Positions 61,420 to 64,000 of a DNA stretch of 64,000 nucleotides are shown one piece after another. A model generated the notes under the pieces. That model saw only the letters and a program-made list of their open reading frames with translations, was not told the DNA's origin and searched no databases. This DNA is from Pedomonas sp051304405 (GTDB taxonomy: Bacteria > Pseudomonadota > Alphaproteobacteria > Sphingomonadales > Sphingomonadaceae): contig NZ_JBPPGG010000001.1 in the NCBI RefSeq assembly GCF_051304405.1, forward strand, positions 558,001-622,000. Direction: 5' to 3'. Within the stretch, counting starts at the first letter, position 1. Every line of letters begins with the position of its first letter. A program made the position numbers and the translations under genes.

Positions 61420-61475
61420 CCGGGTTTTTCCAGCCGGGTTTCTCCTGCCGGGTCTCTCCAGCCGGATTTTCACAT
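61420..61475 (+). repeat. Degenerate 14-bp tandem repeat, four copies
   Basis: CCGGGTTTTTCCAG, CCGGGTTTCTCCTG, CCGGGTCTCTCCAG and CCGGATTTTCACAT follow each other at exactly 14-bp steps from 61420. Confidence 0.85.
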
Positions 61476-61507
61476 ATGCGGTACGGCTGCGTCTCGGAGG
61501 CGCCGCC

Positions 61508-61535
61508 AAAGATGCGGTCGCAAAGATGCGGTCGC
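61508..61535 (+). repeat. 14-bp perfect direct duplication
   Basis: AAAGATGCGGTCGC occurs at 61508 and again, adjacent, at 61522 without any difference. Confidence 0.9.
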
Positions 61536-61635
61536 GCGCCCCACAAATAAATCGGGTCAATGTAATTAATAATATTAAGTAATATTCAGATCTACGACCC
61601 TGACGCTCTCGATTCCCCGCGCCCTTCTTGCGTAC

Positions 61636-61730
61636 AAAAAACGACGCCGGACTGGATGAGCCAGCCCGGCGACAGCAGAGTTAATTCTGCGAATGCAGAA
61701 GGATACGGTTATGAGCCACCTTGTCCTTCT
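61636..61730 (-). ncRNA. Candidate small RNA with intrinsic terminator
   Basis: On the minus strand an AGAAGGA/TCCTTCT stem (61730-61697) is followed by a TTCTGC/GCAGAA stem (61700-61685) that competes for the same TTCT bases, then a GC-rich stem GCCGG.CTGG/CCAG.CCGGC (61670-61646) and a T6 run (61641-61636). This is the layout of a short terminated transcript or an attenuator. The nearest minus-strand gene ends 430 bp upstream, so an independent promoter is needed. The palindrome ATCTTGATCAAGAT lies just upstream. No match to SRP RNA, tmRNA or RNase P RNA was seen. Confidence 0.35.
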
Positions 61731-62024
61731 GGCCTTGAGGCTACTCCGGGTCACGATCTTGATCAAGATTCGGATTGGCAGATAAGACCAGCCCGGCCAT
61801 GAATGCCCGCCAGAAGGCACACCGGGGGTCTTGAAGCCAGCCTTGCCTCATCAACATTCAGGTGGCTCTGGGCGGCGGGGCGAGAGCTTCTGCCACAGGC
61901 TCTCCCCGCCCCCGCATTTTGCCCCCGCATTTTGCCGGGCCTTGTTCTCCGGACATTTTTGGTCGAACCCCGCTTCGGCCAGATTGACGCCATGCCGGCA
62001 CTTGCCCTATCTAATGCGCGGAGC

Positions 62025-62098
62025 GCGGGTATGATGTAATGGTAGCCTGCCAGCTTCCCAAGCTGGACGCGCGGGTTCGATTCCCGCTACCCGCTCCA
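62025..62098 (+). tRNA. tRNA-Gly (anticodon CCC)
   Basis: The acceptor arms GCGGGTA (62025-62031) and TACCCGC (62088-62094) pair. The anticodon stem CCAGC/GCTGG encloses TTCCCAA, giving CCC (reads GGG). The T loop TTCGATT and encoded CCA are present. 74 nt. Confidence 0.97.
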
Positions 62099-62156
62099 TC
62101 TGCTCCCCTTTTCCGCGCGCTGTCTTCGCAGCGCGGTTTTCCCCAAAGCACCTTCG

Positions 62157-62672
62157 TCAAAGCACCTTCGTCATGTAGGCCGCGTCCGCGCCGTAGCTGG
62201 CCAGTTTCTGCTGCCAGTGCGGGCTGTCCACCGGCGCGAAGCCCCGGGCGCGCCAGAAGCCGCCCGAGTTGTTCACCGCCACCAGCGCCATGGTCGCCAG
62301 ACCGGCCGCGCGGGCGCGCGCTTCCAGCAGCCGCACCGCCGCTGCCCCGGCCTGCATCCCGCGCGCGGCGGGTAGCAGGGCGAGGTCGTGAATGTAATAG
62401 ACCCGCGCCGCCCCCTCCGGCGGCAGGCGGCCCAGCAGGGTGTTGAGCGGCGGCACCGAGTCCGCCGCCCACGGGTGGGTGAGGGTGTAGCCGATCACCG
62501 CACCGTCCCGCCCCTGGCGCAGCACGAAGCAGCCTTCGGGGCAGAGGGCGAATCGCTCGGCGAGCACCGCCCGGTCCTCCGGGAAGGCGGGGTGCACCAC
62601 ATCGGCCACGGCGGCGATGGCGTCGACGTCCGCCGCCGTCATCGGCTCCCAGCGGGCCGGGGGCGGCGTCAT
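62157..62672 (-). CDS. GNAT family N-acetyltransferase
   Basis: Seen: 171 residues with MTAADVDAIAAVADVVHPAF at the start, VIGYTLTHPW, the CoA-binding LALLPAARGMQAGAAAVRLLEARARAAGLATMALVAVNNSGGFWRARGF (loop ARGMQAGAA, then Asn-rich stretch) and an end DAAYMTKVL. Substrate unknown. Its start is next to the stop of the MFS gene (1 bp apart), so the two form one operon. Confidence 0.9.
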   Translation of the reverse strand: MTPPPARWEPMTAADVDAIAAVADVVHPAFPEDRAVLAERFALCPEGCFVLRQGRDGAVIGYTLTHPWAADSVPPLNTLLGRLPPEGAARVYYIHDLALLPAARGMQAGAAAVRLLEARARAAGLATMALVAVNNSGGFWRARGFAPVDSPHWQQKLASYGADAAYMTKVL

Positions 62673-62673
62673 C

Positions 62674-63999
62674 TCAATTCTCTGCCAGCGGCTTCAGCGG
62701 GATGAGCGCGACCAGGCTGATGACGCCCGCCGCCGCGAGATACAGGCCGACCGGCATCAGCCCGCCCTTGGCGGCCAGCACCTGCGCGATCATCGGGGTG
62801 AGCGAGCCGCCGATGATGCCGCCGATGTTGAAGGTCATGGACGCGCCGGTGTAGCGCACGCGGGCCGGGAACAGGCTGGGCAGGAACGCACCCAGCGGGC
62901 CGTAGACCAGCCCCATCACGAACAGCGCGAGGCTGAGGTAGAGGAAGATGGCGAACAGCGAGCCGCTGCCGAGCATGGGCGCCATCAGCAGCCCGGCAGG
63001 GACGGTGAGGATGCAGGCGGTCATCAGCACCAGCCGGGGGTTGGCGAAGTCCGACCACACGCCCGCCAGCACGATGCCCACCGCCATGAACAGGATCGCC
63101 CCCAGCATCACCTGGAGGAAGGCCTCGCGCCCGTAGCCGAGCGTCGTGGTGCCGTAGCCGAGGATGAACGCGGTCGAGAGGTAGAACAGGGCGAAGCAGG
63201 AGACCACCGCGAAGGTGCCGCCGATCAGCGCGCGCGGGTGCTGGCGCACCACGGCCGCCAGCGGCACGCGCTCGGGCGGGGCTTCCTGCAGCGCGCGGGC
63301 GAAGGCGGGGGTTTCGGCGAGGCGCGTCCGCACCCACAGCCCGAGGAAGACCAGCACGGCGCTGAGGACGAACGGGATCCGCCAGCCCCACCGCACGAAG
63401 TCGTCCTGGCTCAGCGCCAGCCCGAGGAGGAGGAACAGGCCGTTGGCGGCGATGAAGCCCACCGGCGCGCCGAGCTGGGGGAACATGCCGAAGCGGCCCT
63501 TCCAGCCCCTGGGGGCGTTTTCCACCGCCAGCAGCGCCGCGCCGCCCCATTCGCCGCCGAGGCCGAAGCCCTGGCCGAAGCGCATCAGGCAGAGGAGCAC
63601 GGGGGCGAGCCACCCGGCGGTCTCGTAGGTGGGGAGAAACCCGATGGCGACGGTGGAGCCGCCCATGATGAGCAGCGAGGCCACCAGAGTCGACTTGCGG
63701 CCGATCTTGTCGCCGAAGTGGCCGAAGGCGACGGCGCCGATCGGCCGGGCGATGAAGGCGACGCCGAGGCTGGCGTAGGCGGCCAGCAGTTGCAGCGACG
63801 GGTTGTGGGAGGGGAAGAACAGCGGCCCGAACACCAGCGCGGCGGCGGTGGCGTAGATGTAGAAATCGTAGAACTCGACCGCCGTGCCGGTGAGGCTTGC
63901 GCCCAGCACCCGCCCGGTCGGATTGACCGGTGCCTCCCCGGCGGCCCCGGCCGCCCGGTTTTCCGTTGCAACGTCCTCGCTTACGCCTGCTGACGACAT
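62674..63999 (-). CDS. MFS transporter, metabolite:H+ symporter (MHS) type
   Basis: Seen: 441 residues with 12 hydrophobic helices. LTGTAVEFYDFYIYATAAALVFGPLFFP in helix 1, FGHFGDKIGRKSTLVASLLIMGGSTVAIGFLPTYE (the RK motif of MFS loop 2-3) and LMRFGQGFGLGGEWGGAALLAVENAPRGWKG identify the MHS branch, which includes shikimate, citrate, proline and alpha-ketoglutarate carriers. The substrate cannot be told. ATG 63999 lies two bases from the window edge and is a plausible start, though an upstream start outside the window cannot be excluded. Confidence 0.9.
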   Translation of the reverse strand: MSSAGVSEDVATENRAAGAAGEAPVNPTGRVLGASLTGTAVEFYDFYIYATAAALVFGPLFFPSHNPSLQLLAAYASLGVAFIARPIGAVAFGHFGDKIGRKSTLVASLLIMGGSTVAIGFLPTYETAGWLAPVLLCLMRFGQGFGLGGEWGGAALLAVENAPRGWKGRFGMFPQLGAPVGFIAANGLFLLLGLALSQDDFVRWGWRIPFVLSAVLVFLGLWVRTRLAETPAFARALQEAPPERVPLAAVVRQHPRALIGGTFAVVSCFALFYLSTAFILGYGTTTLGYGREAFLQVMLGAILFMAVGIVLAGVWSDFANPRLVLMTACILTVPAGLLMAPMLGSGSLFAIFLYLSLALFVMGLVYGPLGAFLPSLFPARVRYTGASMTFNIGGIIGGSLTPMIAQVLAAKGGLMPVGLYLAAAGVISLVALIPLKPLAEN

Positions 64000-64000
64000 C

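Larger units (their letters stand above)
61008..62024. other. 1 kb gene-poor region between imuA and tRNA-Gly
   Basis: No convincing protein gene on either strand. It holds a LexA-like box, small stem-loops (CCTGC / GCAGG at 61245-61260; GAGTACGC / GCGTACTC at 61260-61279), two sets of 14-bp tandem repeats, an AT-rich patch (61555-61595), a possible small RNA with terminator, and the palindrome ATCTTGATCAAGAT near 61757-61770. Confidence 0.7.

Noticed and set aside
61224..61550. 108-codon plus-strand ORF in the gene-poor region
   Set aside because: It runs through the 14-bp tandem repeats, has erratic composition and no ribosome site.
61100..62020. SRP RNA, tmRNA or RNase P RNA in the gene-poor region
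   Set aside because: The conserved cores of these RNAs (SRP GGAAGG loop, tmRNA acceptor with CCA end, RNase P GAGGAAAGTC) are not present.

Overview
The window is GC-rich DNA (about two thirds G+C by eye) from an alphaproteobacterium, most likely of the Sphingomonadales. The case rests on gene order and gene content: hrcA-grpE next to dnaK-dnaJ with a 'vgr-related' HExxH protein between them, a dsbB/coq7/DedA group beside a divergent polysaccharide deacetylase, ctpA and envC, the rlmH-rsfS-nadD-proA-proB-obgE-rpmA-rplU run, an imuAB mutagenesis pair and a TonB-dependent receptor. Placement below order level is not possible from the sequence alone.

Layout. 0-8 kb: the 5' part of RNase PH diverging from hrcA-grpE, then dnaK and dnaJ, a coiled-coil membrane protein built from 27-residue repeats, and a small HNH protein. 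8-16 kb, mostly minus strand: isoaspartyl peptidase, coq7, dsbB, a DedA protein, divergent polysaccharide deacetylase, ctpA, an envC-like protein and rlmH-rsfS. 16-22 kb: nadD-proA-proB-obgE-GNAT, ribosomal proteins L27 and L21, hspQ, and tRNA-Ser(CGA). 22.6-30 kb is the most unusual block. A secreted protein of unknown function and an AT-rich leader precede a full-length TonB-dependent receptor. Two tandem secreted amidohydrolases about 91 percent identical to each other follow, and between them lies the 47-codon tail of a second, deleted receptor.

30-44 kb: a class I glutamine amidotransferase, cstA-ybdD, a PfpI-like protein, a BaiN-like flavoprotein, two convergent micro-proteins that are little more than membrane-anchor/sorting signals (one PEP-CTERM, one WGxxGxxG-like), a TerC protein, two hemerythrin-domain proteins, two acyl-CoA dehydrogenases, a LuxR-type HTH protein and a DUF2243 protein. 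44-55 kb: a phenylacetate degradation cluster (paaZ and paaG on minus; paaI, paaJ, paaK, paaABCDE and a TetR regulator on plus). 55-64 kb: an AsnC ligand-binding protein, an SRPBCC protein, malonyl-CoA synthetase, imuB and imuA behind a LexA-like box, a gene-poor 1 kb containing a possible small RNA, tRNA-Gly(CCC), a GNAT protein and an MHS-type transporter at the edge.

How it works together: PaaK activates phenylacetate to its CoA ester, PaaABCDE epoxidises the ring, PaaG isomerises the epoxide to the oxepin, PaaZ opens and oxidises it, PaaJ cleaves thiolytically and PaaI removes dead-end thioesters. paaF and paaH are not in the window. The receptor-amidohydrolase block reads as a nutrient-scavenging locus in which outer-membrane uptake is paired with periplasmic hydrolysis; the substrate is unknown. 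A family of at least eight dispersed hairpin-plus-tail elements sits in intergenic spaces, often at gene 3' ends.
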